Positions 44,357 to 53,661 of a stretch of DNA of 64,000 nucleotides are shown here, piece by piece; positions within the stretch are counted from its first letter, which is position 1; every line of letters begins with the position of its first letter. The DNA comes from Phaeospirillum sp. (lineage in GTDB: Bacteria; Pseudomonadota; Alphaproteobacteria; Rhodospirillales; Magnetospirillaceae). The stretch covers positions 248,001-312,000 of the forward strand of contig JAUSFB010000044.1 of the NCBI GenBank assembly GCA_030651575.1. Reading direction: 5' to 3'. The notes under the pieces were generated by a model. The model was not told the origin of the DNA, ran no database searches, and was given only the letters and a program-made list of their open reading frames with translations. The translations under genes and the position numbers were made by a program.

Positions 44357-46821
44357 CCAGAAAGAAGGCGACGCTCCCCATCGGTCTTGCTCCAGCGGCT
44401 TTGTACCGCCGCTGTGATCCGGCTTTGTTGCCGTTCTCCACCACTTGCGATCTCGACGATCATGACGACGCCAACGGACAGGGCGGAGCCATCGGCCAGG
44501 AACGGGCCGTCGAGGCGATCCGCTTCGCCATCGGCATGCGCCATCGCGGCTTCAATCTGTTCGCCCTGGGGGCCGAGGGCACCGGCCGGCGCAATCTGAT
44601 CCTGCACTATCTGCATCAGGCGGCGGCGGATTGCCCGGTCCCCGACGACTGGGCCTATGTGGATAATTTCGCCGAGAATACCAAGCCCCGCGCCCTGCGC
44701 CTGCCCGCCGGCCGGGGCAAGCTGCTGGAAAAGGACATGGAGCGCCTGATCGACGAGTTGGGTCAGGCCCTGCCGGCGGCGTTCGAGTCCGAGGAGCATC
44801 GCGCCAAGAAGCGGCTGATCGAGGAGGAGCAGAAGGAGCGCCAGGAATCCGCCTTCGGTGAGATTCAAGAGCAGGCCAGCACGCACAACGTCTCGCTGAT
44901 CCGCACCCCGGTCGGTCTGGCCCTGGCTCCGATCAAGGATGGCGAGGTGGTGAGCCCCGACGACTTCAAGCACCTGCCGGAGGACGAACAGGACCGCCTG
45001 CGCGGCGACATGGTGGCGTTGCAGGAGCGGCTGGAGGAGGTGATCAAGCAGATCCCCCGCTGGGAGCGCGACTCCCGCGCCCGCATCCGCGATCTGGATC
45101 AGGAGACGGCGACCCACGCCATTTCCCATCTGATGGACGATATGAAGGAACGCTGGGCCGATCAGGCGATCGTGCTGTCCTACCTGGACGAGGTCGCCCG
45201 CGACATCGCCGAGAATGTGGCCGAGTTCGTGCGCGGCGGCGACGATGGCGAGGACAAGCCCATGCTGCGGCCGCGTCACGGCAGCCGCGAGGGCCGCTTC
45301 CGCCGCTATCGGGTCAATGTCCTGGTCAACAACGCCGCCGCCACCGGAGCGCCGGTGGTGCTGGAATCCCACCCGATTCAGCCCAACATCATCGGGCGGG
45401 TCGAGTATATCGCCCAGTTCGGCGCCCTGATCACCGATTTCAACCTGATCAAGGCCGGTGCGTTGCATCGCGCCAATGGCGGCTATCTGGTGATGGACGC
45501 CCGCAAGCTGCTGATGAATCCCTTCGCCTGGGAGGATTTGAAACGGGCCTTGCGCGGTCGCGAGATCAAGGTGGAGTCGCCCGGTCAGTCGCTGGGGCTG
45601 CTCAGTACCCTCAGCCTGGAGCCCGAGCCGATTCCACTGGACCTCAAGGTGGTGCTGATCGGCGATCCCATGCTCTACTACCTGCTCAGTCACCACGACC
45701 CTGAATTCAGCGACCTGTTCAAGGTCTCGGCCGACTTCGACTGGAAGATGGAGCGCAACGCGGCCAACGCCATGCTGCTGGCCCGCTCGGTGGCCAGCCT
45801 GACGCGCAAGGAAGAATTGCGGCCGCTGGACCGCGCCGCCGTCGCCCGCGTCATCGAACAGGCGTCGCGCGATGTGGGCGATTCGCGCAAGCTGTCCACC
45901 CATATGGCCAGTCTGGCCGATCTGGTGCGGGAAGCCGATTACTGGGCCGGATGCGCCGCCGCCGAGGTGGTGGGGGCCGAGCATGTGGAGCGCGCGGTGG
46001 AGGCCTCCATCTACCGGCTCGACCGGGTGCGCGACAGCGTTCAGGGCGAGATCGTCAACGGTACCGTCCATGTGGAGACCGCCGGCGCGGTGGTCGGCCA
46101 GATCAACGGTCTGGCGGTTCTGGAGCTGGGGCGCTTCGCCTTTGGCCGTCCCAGCCGCATTACCGCCCGCATCCGCCTGGGCAAGGGCGAGGTGATCGAT
46201 ATCGAACGCGAGGTTCAACTGGGTGGACCGCTCCACGGCAAGGGCGTGATGATCCTGTCGTCGTTCCTGGCGTCGCGCTTTGGAATCGACAAGCCGCTGT
46301 CGCTGACCGCCAGTCTGGTGTTCGAGCAATCCTATGGCGAGATCGAGGGCGATTCCGCCTCGTCGGCCGAGCTTTACGCCCTGCTGTCGGCGCTGGCCGA
46401 CCTGCCGATCCGCCAGAACCTTGCCGTTACCGGCTCGGTCGATCAGTTCGGCCGGGTCCAGGCCATCGGCGGTGTCAACGAGAAGGTCGAGGGCTTTTTC
46501 GACCTGTGTCGGATGCGCGGACTGGATGGCAGCCATGGCGTGCTGATCCCCGCCACCAATGTGGAGCATCTGATGCTGCGCAAGGATGTGGTCGAGGCCT
46601 GCGCCCAGGGCCTGTTCACCGTCTATCCCATCGCCACCGTCGATCAGGGCATCGAGCTGCTGACCGGCAAGCCGGCGGGCGAGATGGATGCGCGGGGGTT
46701 CTATCCCTCGGGGACGGTCAACCGCAAGGTCGCGGCGCGTCTGGCGAATTTTACCCGCAGGGCCGAGGAGACGGGCGGACAGCAACGTCAGGTCACGGTG
46801 GTCAACCGGACCGGAGGGTGA
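44353..46821 (+). CDS. LonB-like ATP-dependent protease
   Basis: An 822-residue AAA+ protease of the YcbZ/LonB kind. The P-loop region reads GAEGTGRRNLIL, a weak Walker A; a long helical insert follows (about 110-260). The C-terminal Lon peptidase domain has the catalytic Ser in EGDSASSAELYA and Lys in GGVNEKVEGFF. The start is GTG 44353, coupled to the zincin gene. Substrates unknown. The Walker A departs from GxxxxGKT (GRR), so ATP hydrolysis in that site is uncertain. Confidence 0.88.
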   Translation: MTRKKATLPIGLAPAALYRRCDPALLPFSTTCDLDDHDDANGQGGAIGQERAVEAIRFAIGMRHRGFNLFALGAEGTGRRNLILHYLHQAAADCPVPDDWAYVDNFAENTKPRALRLPAGRGKLLEKDMERLIDELGQALPAAFESEEHRAKKRLIEEEQKERQESAFGEIQEQASTHNVSLIRTPVGLALAPIKDGEVVSPDDFKHLPEDEQDRLRGDMVALQERLEEVIKQIPRWERDSRARIRDLDQETATHAISHLMDDMKERWADQAIVLSYLDEVARDIAENVAEFVRGGDDGEDKPMLRPRHGSREGRFRRYRVNVLVNNAAATGAPVVLESHPIQPNIIGRVEYIAQFGALITDFNLIKAGALHRANGGYLVMDARKLLMNPFAWEDLKRALRGREIKVESPGQSLGLLSTLSLEPEPIPLDLKVVLIGDPMLYYLLSHHDPEFSDLFKVSADFDWKMERNAANAMLLARSVASLTRKEELRPLDRAAVARVIEQASRDVGDSRKLSTHMASLADLVREADYWAGCAAAEVVGAEHVERAVEASIYRLDRVRDSVQGEIVNGTVHVETAGAVVGQINGLAVLELGRFAFGRPSRITARIRLGKGEVIDIEREVQLGGPLHGKGVMILSSFLASRFGIDKPLSLTASLVFEQSYGEIEGDSASSAELYALLSALADLPIRQNLAVTGSVDQFGRVQAIGGVNEKVEGFFDLCRMRGLDGSHGVLIPATNVEHLMLRKDVVEACAQGLFTVYPIATVDQGIELLTGKPAGEMDARGFYPSGTVNRKVAARLANFTRRAEETGGQQRQVTVVNRTGG

Positions 46822-46830
46822 GGGCGGAGC

Positions 46831-46866
46831 ATGCGCGACATCCTTGTAGAAATGGCGGCCCCGTGA
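46831..46866 (+). CDS. Minigene upstream of the solute-binding protein
   Basis: An 11-codon frame (MRDILVEMAAP) whose ATG follows GGCGGAG and whose TGA overlaps the GTG start of the next gene. It could be a leader peptide that couples translation. No homology can be judged at this length. Confidence 0.35.
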   Translation: MRDILVEMAAP

Positions 46867-47954
46867 GCCCCAGTCCGGAGAAATCACGTCCTCCCGGAGC
46901 GAGGCTTGTCGTTCTGCTGGTCCTGGCCTTCCTTCTTATCGGTCTGGAGGCGGGGGCGAGCGAGTTGCGGCTGCTGGCCCGGACGTCCTATCTGTCGCCC
47001 GAGCTGCTGCATAAATTTCACCGCGAGACCGGCATCACCGTCCTGACCGACGAGGCGCCCGATCACGCCGCCTTGCTCGGGCGGCTGACCGGCTTTCATT
47101 CGGGCATCGATATCGCCTTTCCCCCCGACCACCATGTGGCGGCGATGATCGAGCGCGGACAGTTGGAGCGGATCTGGGCCGATCGCCTGCCGGGGTTTTG
47201 GAATATCGAGGACCCGTGGCGGTCCCGCTCGTTCGACCCCCGCAACGAGTACACCATCCCTCACCAGTGGGGCACCACCGCCTTCGCGGTCGACACCTCG
47301 ATTCATAAGGGCGATATCGACAGCCTGAAGCTGTTGTTCGAGCCGCCGGCGGAGGTGATGGGGCGCATCGCCCTGCTTGACGATTCCGATATGGTGGATC
47401 TGGCGCTGTTATACCTGGGCGAGCCGCGCTGCACCTTGGACAGGTCCAAGCTGGACAAGGCGGCGCGGCTGTTGTCGCCCGTGGTGGCGCGGTCCCGGAT
47501 GGTGTCGCCGGGGCTGGCGGTCAAGGCCCTGGCCTCGGCGGACGTGGCCCTGGCGGTGGTGTGGAACGGCGACGCCATGCGGGCGCGTGAGGTTCGGCCG
47601 TCGCTGGCCTATGCCTATCCGCGGGAGGGCAATCTGGTGTGGACCGACGTGATCGCCCTGCCGCGCAATCCACCCAATCGCGCCAATGCCCTGAAGTTCC
47701 TGACGTTCATGCTGAAGCCGGAGAACGCGGCGCTGCAATCGAACTTCAACGGCTACGCCAACATGATCCGCGGCAGCGAGGCCCATATGCGCCCGCAGGT
47801 GCTGTCGGCGCCGGAACTGGTGGCGCCGTGGCCGGCCAAGGTGGGGTTCTTCGTATCGTGCGGCGGCGAGACGCAACGGGTCCACGAGGAGCTGTGGTTC
47901 CAGATCAAGGCGCGCTCGGCCGATATCCCGGAACACTGGAAAGATATCAAGTAA
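46863..47954 (+). CDS. Extracellular solute-binding protein
   Basis: A 363-residue periplasmic binding protein of the PotD/FbpA class. An N-terminal hydrophobic segment after a basic stretch (about 15-37) acts as signal; then LRLLARTSYLSPELLHKFHR, TIPHQWGTTAFAVD and NRANALKFLTFMLKPENAAL, typical of polyamine or iron binders. No ABC permease or ATPase is next to it. Start is GTG 46863, overlapping the minigene stop; it has no good Shine-Dalgarno of its own. Confidence 0.78.
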   Translation: MSPSPEKSRPPGARLVVLLVLAFLLIGLEAGASELRLLARTSYLSPELLHKFHRETGITVLTDEAPDHAALLGRLTGFHSGIDIAFPPDHHVAAMIERGQLERIWADRLPGFWNIEDPWRSRSFDPRNEYTIPHQWGTTAFAVDTSIHKGDIDSLKLLFEPPAEVMGRIALLDDSDMVDLALLYLGEPRCTLDRSKLDKAARLLSPVVARSRMVSPGLAVKALASADVALAVVWNGDAMRAREVRPSLAYAYPREGNLVWTDVIALPRNPPNRANALKFLTFMLKPENAALQSNFNGYANMIRGSEAHMRPQVLSAPELVAPWPAKVGFFVSCGGETQRVHEELWFQIKARSADIPEHWKDIK

Positions 47955-47967
47955 CCACGGCCCGGCG

Positions 47968-48492
47968 TCAGGTGTGCGGATGCAATGGCGTGCCGGTCGG
48001 TACCTTGATCCGGAGCCCCGGAGTGGGGATCTTGGCGGCGAAGCGGTTCTGCGCCATGATCGCGCGGCTTTGCAGCAGTTTGATATGCGTGACGATCAGC
48101 GCCAGGGTGTTCAGCCCGAACAGCGCGATGCTGATCCGCATGGCGCCGTTGCCCAAGGCTGCCATCAGGGGGATTGCGAACAGGAAGGGCAGCAGGGCGT
48201 AAAGGAAGGTGTCGCGCCAGCGGCGGGCGCGGACCACGGCCGAGGCCAGATAGGCCACCGGCGACGCCAGCACCATGGAGACCCCGGCCCGGCTGACCAT
48301 CTGGCTGGCCATGGCGGCATAGGCGGGGGGGAGGCCTTCAAAGACGCTTTCCAGCGACAGGCCGTCGGAAGACGGCGCGAAGGTCGCGCGCAAGGCCTCG
48401 GCCGGCCAATGCGCCCGGGGAATCGCCGGACGGATTTCCGTATAGACAGCGCGCGAGAAGGCCGATTCGGGCGGGAGTGTCTCGTTGATCAT
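47968..48492 (-). CDS. Hypothetical membrane protein, 174 residues
   Basis: Residues 75-135 hold about three hydrophobic segments (VSMVLASPVAYLASAVV, FLYALLPFLFAIPLMAALG, ISIALFGLNTLALIV). The N-terminal half is soluble. It lies 19 bases after a sensor kinase gene on the same strand, so the two are probably one transcript. No family recognised. Confidence 0.55.
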   Translation of the reverse strand: MINETLPPESAFSRAVYTEIRPAIPRAHWPAEALRATFAPSSDGLSLESVFEGLPPAYAAMASQMVSRAGVSMVLASPVAYLASAVVRARRWRDTFLYALLPFLFAIPLMAALGNGAMRISIALFGLNTLALIVTHIKLLQSRAIMAQNRFAAKIPTPGLRIKVPTGTPLHPHT

Positions 48493-48511
48493 TCGGTCGC
48501 CATGAGGTCAG

Positions 48512-50347
48512 CTAGCGACTGACTGTGCCACGTTGTCCGGCGGTAACCAAGGAGATTGGCGGATACCCCGCCATAGTGATGACCATGTCATGGGCAGGCG
48601 GTTCGATGTGTCGGACCCTGGCCGCCGGCAGCGTGATGGTGGCGGTGGTCCCTTCGCCGGGTTCGCTGTCCAGCGTCAGGGCGCCGCCATGGAGCTCGAC
48701 CAGACGGTGGGTCAGCGGCAGGCCCAGGCCGGTTCCCTCGACAGGGTGGGCGGCGGGCGCGCCGATTCGTCCGAATGGGGTCAGCGCCAGTTTCAGGCCG
48801 TCGGCGCTCATGCCGATGCCGGTGTCGGCGATGACGATGGCGCAATCGCCATCGGCGACAATGCGCGCCGTGAGCGAAACCCGGCCGCCGGGGTGATTGT
48901 ATTTGATGGCGTTGGTGCTCAGATTGATGATCGCCTGCATCAGGCGGCGGCGATCCGCCCGCAGCATCAGGCTTTCGGGCTGGATGGCGATGTGGAGGGT
49001 GACCCTGGCGGTCTCGGCGCGGGGGCGGACCATGACCATGGCCTCGTTCATCATCCCGGCCAGGAGGAAATCGCCTTCATCGAGGCCAAACTGGCCGGCA
49101 TCGATGGCGGCGCTGTCCAGCAGATCGTTGACCAGCGTCAGCAGGTGGCGTCCAGACAGGTGGATGTCTTCGATATACTCGCTTTGGCGGATGGGTATGG
49201 GGCCGTGCAGCCGCGCCAGCAGGGCGTCCGAGAATCCGATGATGGCGTTCAGCGGTGTCCGCAATTCGTGGGAGATGGAGGTCAGGAAGCTGGAGCGGGC
49301 CTCCATCAACCGGTGTAATTCGGCGGTGCGTTCGGTGACCCGGAGGTCAAGATCCCGTGCCCCATTCTCCAAGGTGGCGAGCAGACGCAGCAGCAAGGCG
49401 GCGGCGATCGCGACCCCCAGGGTGAAGGCAATCATCGCCGCCGCCGACAGCCAGACCTGACGCCGCCAGGGGGCCAGGACCTCGGACAGGGTCCGCGAGA
49501 CGATCACCACCATGCCCTGGGGCGGGATGCTGCGGTAAAATCCCAGGCGCTCCTGGCCGTCGATCCTGGACGTCGCGGTATAGGGGCCGTCCGCCGCCAG
49601 CGGCAGCATTTCCCGAAACACGGGGCCATCGATGATCGACCGGCCGATAGCCCCGTCGAGGGGCGGAGAGCGCGCCAGCATGACGCCGTCGGAACGGACC
49701 AGCCCGATGGCGCCGCCTTTGGTGTGGCGGATGCCGTCGAACACCCGTTCCAACGCATGGATATGGATGGCGGCCAACAGCACGGCGACGCGGCTGTTCG
49801 GGTCGGCCACGCGGCGCGACACCGGGATGATCCACTCTCCCGAGGTGCGGCCTTGCAGCGGCGCGGCGATGGTGATTCGGCCCACCTTGGCGTCGCGGAC
49901 ATAGTCCCGATCATTGACCGTAACCTGACGCCTTGCGGCGGAGTAGGGCAAAAGGGTAAGGGCGCCGGCATGGTCGATCACGGCGATGTCGAGGGTGTCG
50001 TCCACATGGTCGAGCAGGCGGGTCACCCGCTCCGTCATCGCCGGGCCGGTAAGGGTCTCCATTTTCCCGTCACTGAGCGTGATGACCTGTTCCAGCGAGT
50101 CCAGGAAGACGTCGGTCAACGAAATCAGGCGGTGAGTCTGTTCCGCCGCGGCTAGGCTGAGGCGGCTCAGTTCGCTTTCCGCCGTGGTGATGGTGTGGCG
50201 GTAGTCTCCCCACAGCCAAGCGGTGGCAAGCCCCCAGGCGGCCACCGTTATGGCAACCACCGAGACGATCACGGCGCGCCGTGTCCGGTCGTATCCCTTT
50301 AGTATGGCCATGGTGATGCCGATCATTGCCCAAGCCATTATATTCAC
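48512..50347 (-). CDS. Sensor histidine kinase with periplasmic Cache-like domain
   Basis: A 611-residue kinase: membrane helix (about 26-48), a periplasmic sensor (about 50-290) of Cache type, helix 2 (AAAMIAFTLGVAIAAALLL), then HisKA with SISHELRTPLNAIIGFSD and a complete ATPase domain (NLSTNAIKYNHPGG, DTGIGM, GTGLGLPLTHRLVELHGG). No response regulator is adjacent. The short hydrophobic N-terminus may belong to a signal or first helix. Confidence 0.9.
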   Translation of the reverse strand: MNIMAWAMIGITMAILKGYDRTRRAVIVSVVAITVAAWGLATAWLWGDYRHTITTAESELSRLSLAAAEQTHRLISLTDVFLDSLEQVITLSDGKMETLTGPAMTERVTRLLDHVDDTLDIAVIDHAGALTLLPYSAARRQVTVNDRDYVRDAKVGRITIAAPLQGRTSGEWIIPVSRRVADPNSRVAVLLAAIHIHALERVFDGIRHTKGGAIGLVRSDGVMLARSPPLDGAIGRSIIDGPVFREMLPLAADGPYTATSRIDGQERLGFYRSIPPQGMVVIVSRTLSEVLAPWRRQVWLSAAAMIAFTLGVAIAAALLLRLLATLENGARDLDLRVTERTAELHRLMEARSSFLTSISHELRTPLNAIIGFSDALLARLHGPIPIRQSEYIEDIHLSGRHLLTLVNDLLDSAAIDAGQFGLDEGDFLLAGMMNEAMVMVRPRAETARVTLHIAIQPESLMLRADRRRLMQAIINLSTNAIKYNHPGGRVSLTARIVADGDCAIVIADTGIGMSADGLKLALTPFGRIGAPAAHPVEGTGLGLPLTHRLVELHGGALTLDSEPGEGTTATITLPAARVRHIEPPAHDMVITMAGYPPISLVTAGQRGTVSR

Positions 50348-50442
50348 GACTCGTAATTAAAATGGCAACTGGGCGTTAGGAGTAGTGATTCGCTATATTT
50401 GACCTCGTCTTTGGTGGGGTGCTGGCATCGGAAAGACGAAAA

Positions 50443-50466
50443 AAGGGCGCTCCGAAGAGCGCCCTT
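50443..50466 (-). terminator. Intrinsic terminator after rpmG
   Basis: A perfect 10-base stem (50443-50452 and 50457-50466) with a 4-base loop; on the minus strand it is followed by a T run (TTTTTT incl. stem end). A second GC palindrome lies at about 50491-50511 before it. Confidence 0.85.
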
Positions 50467-50514
50467 TCATCTCGATGATCCGTATGATCCCGCGCGGCAT
50501 CTGCCGCGCGCGGC

Positions 50515-50682
50515 TTACTTGATCTTGGCTTCCTTGAACTGAACGTGCTTGCGCACGACCGGATCGTACTTGCGGAACTCCAGCTTTTCGGTCGTCTTGC
50601 GTGGGTTCTTTTTCGCCACGTAGAAGAAGCCCGTCCCGGCGGAGCTCAGGAGCTTGATAAGAATAGTGGCTGGCTTGGCCAT
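50515..50682 (-). CDS. rpmG: 50S ribosomal protein L33
   Basis: A 55-residue protein ([20 protein letters not shown]..., ending KEAKIK) with the alphaproteobacterial L33 pattern [20 protein letters not shown]. No CxxC zinc motifs, so a zinc-free form. Monocistronic with its own terminator. Confidence 0.96.
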   Translation of the reverse strand: MAKPATILIKLLSSAGTGFFYVAKKNPRKTTEKLEFRKYDPVVRKHVQFKEAKIK

Positions 50683-50797
50683 GACGAAAATCCCGACAAA
50701 CGTTGGTGATCGAAACTCAGGGGGCGCACCATACTGATCCCTCAGACAGAGTCAAGGGCAAAGCGGGCCGCGCCGCCACGGAGGACGACAACAAAAC

Positions 50798-51823
50798 TCA
50801 AAACAACTCCATGTCGCTGTCGGCGCGCTCTTCGTTGCTCAGCTGTCCCGATTCAAGCAACTGCTCGTAGGAGTAGATCTGATCGCGGCCATGTTCCTTG
50901 GCGTAGTAGAGCGCCTTATCGGAATTTCCGATGACCACCGAGGGCAAATCCTCGGATAGGATGCGGACGAAGCCGATGCTGACGGTGACCTTGCCCACCT
51001 GGGGAAAGTTGAAGGCGGCGACGGTCTCGCGGAAGCGTTCGAACACCGCGGACGCGTTTTCGAAGGTGGTGGGGGCCAGCATCACCACGAACTCCTCGCC
51101 GCCAAAGCGAAACACAAGGTCTTCGTTGCGAAAGGCCCTGCGCATCAAGGCGGCCAGCAGCAGCAGGACCTCGTCTCCAAAGACGTGGCCGAAGGTGTCG
51201 TTGACCCGCTTGAAGTGATCGATGTCGATGATGCCGAGCCAATGATGCTCGCCGGCCAGATGGCTGCTGCGGCGGTTGCCGTCGAACGGCACCTCCAGAT
51301 GGCGTGAACTGGCGACGATGCGGCTGAAATTCTCGTCGAAGGTCTTGCGGTTCTTCAATCCGGTCAGGGTGTCGCGGGCGGCGTCGCGCAAAATGGCCAG
51401 ATAGTTGCGGTAGATCGCGGCGAACCCGTCGATCAGGCTGATCTGCCCGGTCTGGTCGGCGACCGATTCGGTGATCAGAAAGGCGCAGGCCGCGCCGCGA
51501 TCATCCAAGATCGTCTGGACCCGCCGTACGCCGCCATCGGGCAGAGTGGCGGTCTTGACGTCGCCGGTCTCCAGGCATTCCCGCAACAGGGGGTCGTCAT
51601 CCAGGGGGCCGGCCCGTCGGGCCTCGTCGGGGACGCTGGTGGCCATGTAGTCGATGAAGACGCCGCTGGTGGTATGGGTCAGGCGGCAGATGCCGCAAAA
51701 GCGCAGCCCGGCCAGATCGGCCAAGGTGGCGACCAGGCTGTCTTCCAGGTTCTGCTGGCTGCGTTGTTCGGTGATGCGGATCACCGATGACAATACGGTT
51801 TCCGGCGTGATCGACGGATCCAT
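50798..51823 (-). CDS. Diguanylate cyclase (GGDEF)
   Basis: A 341-residue c-di-GMP synthase. The N-terminal ~150 residues look like a GAF-type sensor; the GGDEF domain has DTLTGLKNRKTFDENF, IDIDHFKRVNDTFGH and the active site FRFGGEEF. An RNED (RxxD) lies five residues before GGEEF, the product-inhibition I-site. No membrane segment. Stand-alone. Confidence 0.93.
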   Translation of the reverse strand: MDPSITPETVLSSVIRITEQRSQQNLEDSLVATLADLAGLRFCGICRLTHTTSGVFIDYMATSVPDEARRAGPLDDDPLLRECLETGDVKTATLPDGGVRRVQTILDDRGAACAFLITESVADQTGQISLIDGFAAIYRNYLAILRDAARDTLTGLKNRKTFDENFSRIVASSRHLEVPFDGNRRSSHLAGEHHWLGIIDIDHFKRVNDTFGHVFGDEVLLLLAALMRRAFRNEDLVFRFGGEEFVVMLAPTTFENASAVFERFRETVAAFNFPQVGKVTVSIGFVRILSEDLPSVVIGNSDKALYYAKEHGRDQIYSYEQLLESGQLSNEERADSDMELF

Positions 51824-51881
51824 TTTCAGCCCCTGGTTATGCCGTATTCGATATGAGGGACAGGAAGGGGAGGCGAGTCAA

Positions 51882-53489
51882 CTAATGTTGTACCGCTTCG
51901 GCGTTGGCGCCCCCATGAGGTTGGAGGGCCTCCAGGGTCCGGGCCGGCGGCGTCGACAGCGACAGGGCGCGGGTAAAGGCGGCGCGGTTGTTCAGCAGCT
52001 TTTCGGCCAGTTCAAGATCCCCGGCGGCATCGGTGCGCCGAGCCGGGGGGCAGGTGTCGCGCAGGCGATGGCGCAATTCGGTCTCGGCCAGTCCGGCGTG
52101 ACGCCAGACCGCCAGGGTTTCGGGCAGCTTGGATGGCGGGGTGGCGCGGGTCAGGCCGTCGATGATGCCGGCCGGGGTGGCGGCGGCGGTGCAAAGGGTC
52201 GGCAGCACGCCCAGTCCATGCAGGGCATAGCCCGATGGGGTATGAAAACGCGACCATGTCAGGGTGATCTCGCCCTCGTTGGGCAGGGTGACGACGGTCT
52301 GGACGGTACCCTTGCCGTAGGAATTGGTGCCGATCACCACGGCGCGTCCGGCGTCTTGCAACGCCGAGGCGACGATCTCGGCGGCGGAGGCGGAGCGACC
52401 GTCCACCAGCACCACTACCGCCATATCCTCGCCGATATCGCCGGGATGAGCGTCAAAGGTGTTGCTGGCCTCGGGATGGCGTCCCCGGGTGGACAGGATG
52501 GGGCCATGGGCGACGAACAGATCGACCATCGCCACCGCCTTGTCCAGCAGGCCGCCGGGATTGCCGCGCAGGTCCAGCACGACGCCCTGAAGGCCCGCCC
52601 CCAACTTGGCGCGGGCCTCCTTCAGCAGGTTTTCCAGGACATAGGCGGTGCGTTGGTTGAAGCTGGCGACCTTGAATTCGGCGATGCCGCCCACCAGGGT
52701 CATGGTCACGGTCCGGGGCACGATCAGCGAGCGGCGCAGGGCGAGCTGGAGGGCCTGGGCGTTCCGGAGGACCGTCAGGGTCAGTTCGCTGGCCACTGCG
52801 CCGCGCAGGCGGCCGGAGATGTCGCCACGATCCATGGCGCGAACCGGCTCGCCGTTGATGGTCAGGATGACGTCGCCGGCCCGCAGCCCCGCCCTTGCCG
52901 CCGGGGTGTCTTCGATCACCTCGACGATGCGGGGTTCGGACCCGACGATGTCGAACTTGATGCCGATGCCGCCAAAGCCGTTGCGGCTGGCCCGATGCTC
53001 GCGCGCTTCCTTGGCCCCGGCATAGCGGGAAAAGACGTCGGCCTTGCCCAGGGCGCCTTCCAGAATCGCCTGATACAGGGGTTCCGCCTCGGCATCGCGC
53101 AGGGGGGCGGAGACGCCACGGGCGGCCTCGATGGCGGCGACGGTCAGCCTGGCCCAGCCCTGGGAGTCGTCGGCCGCCGGGGCGGGGTAGTCGGCCGCCA
53201 CGGTGTCGGCGGTGGTCAGGCGCAGCCGGTCGCCTTGAAGCAGGACGGCGATCTGAGGGTCGATCTCGGCCAGCCCGCGCAGGCCGTCGATGGCGACAGA
53301 GGCGGCGGTGACCGGTTGCAGGTGGCGCTCGACGATGGCGGTGAGGCCAAAGGCGATGGTGCGCTCGGCTTCGGCGGGATTCCAGCCGGCGGCAAGCGAC
53401 GGCACGCCGCAGATCATCGTCAGCAGGGCGGCGGAGGTCGGGCGCAGGAGAGTGCGGATGGAGGCTGGGGTCACCACGAAGCCGTCCAA
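51882..53489 (-). CDS. S41 C-terminal processing peptidase with PDZ domain
   Basis: A 535-residue protease likely exported (hydrophobic stretch about 17-35, ending SLAAG). PDZ domain near 185-260 (GFGGIGIKFD, AGLRAGDVILTINGEP). Catalytic Ser in DGRSASAAEIVAS and Lys in SYGKGTVQTV. The family trims periplasmic proteins. The start is unclear: TTG 53489 is given, but GTG 53477 (VTPASIR) is as good; neither has a clear Shine-Dalgarno. Confidence 0.87.
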   Translation of the reverse strand: MDGFVVTPASIRTLLRPTSAALLTMICGVPSLAAGWNPAEAERTIAFGLTAIVERHLQPVTAASVAIDGLRGLAEIDPQIAVLLQGDRLRLTTADTVAADYPAPAADDSQGWARLTVAAIEAARGVSAPLRDAEAEPLYQAILEGALGKADVFSRYAGAKEAREHRASRNGFGGIGIKFDIVGSEPRIVEVIEDTPAARAGLRAGDVILTINGEPVRAMDRGDISGRLRGAVASELTLTVLRNAQALQLALRRSLIVPRTVTMTLVGGIAEFKVASFNQRTAYVLENLLKEARAKLGAGLQGVVLDLRGNPGGLLDKAVAMVDLFVAHGPILSTRGRHPEASNTFDAHPGDIGEDMAVVVLVDGRSASAAEIVASALQDAGRAVVIGTNSYGKGTVQTVVTLPNEGEITLTWSRFHTPSGYALHGLGVLPTLCTAAATPAGIIDGLTRATPPSKLPETLAVWRHAGLAETELRHRLRDTCPPARRTDAAGDLELAEKLLNNRAAFTRALSLSTPPARTLEALQPHGGANAEAVQH

Positions 53490-53548
53490 GTTTCAACCAT
53501 GTCGAATTATGCGCGACAAGCGGCCCCAAGATACAGGGCTTTCACAGG

Positions 53549-53609
53549 CGGCGCGCCCCATGGCGCGAAAGCCAAGCGAACGGAGTTCGCGCCCGACGAT
53601 TGAGGCCCC
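53549..53609. repeat. Single copy of the dispersed repeat
   Basis: Contains GCCAAGCGAACGGAGTTCG at 53571, identical in its core to both copies at 13.8 kb, with GCGCGCCCCATGGCGCGAAA ahead of it (a variant of the same upstream part) and CCCGACGATTGAGG after. GGCGCGAA and TTCGCGCC in it are complementary, so it can fold. It sits between the S41 peptidase start and the flgE terminator. Confidence 0.8.
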
Positions 53610-53617
53610 CATAAACC

Positions 53618-53649
53618 AAAAACCGGCGGCCATGACGGCCGCCGGTTTT
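53618..53649 (-). terminator. Terminator after flgE
   Basis: A perfect 13-base stem (53619-53631 and 53637-53649) with a 5-base loop; on the minus strand the stem ends in TTTTT. It closes the hook operon. Confidence 0.85.
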
Positions 53650-53661
53650 CCGTGTCGGGGA

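Noticed and set aside
45951-46862. Plus-strand frame extending the solute-binding protein upstream
   Set aside because: The extension overlaps the Lon-like gene in another frame and is Arg/Gly-rich; the real start is the GTG at 46863.
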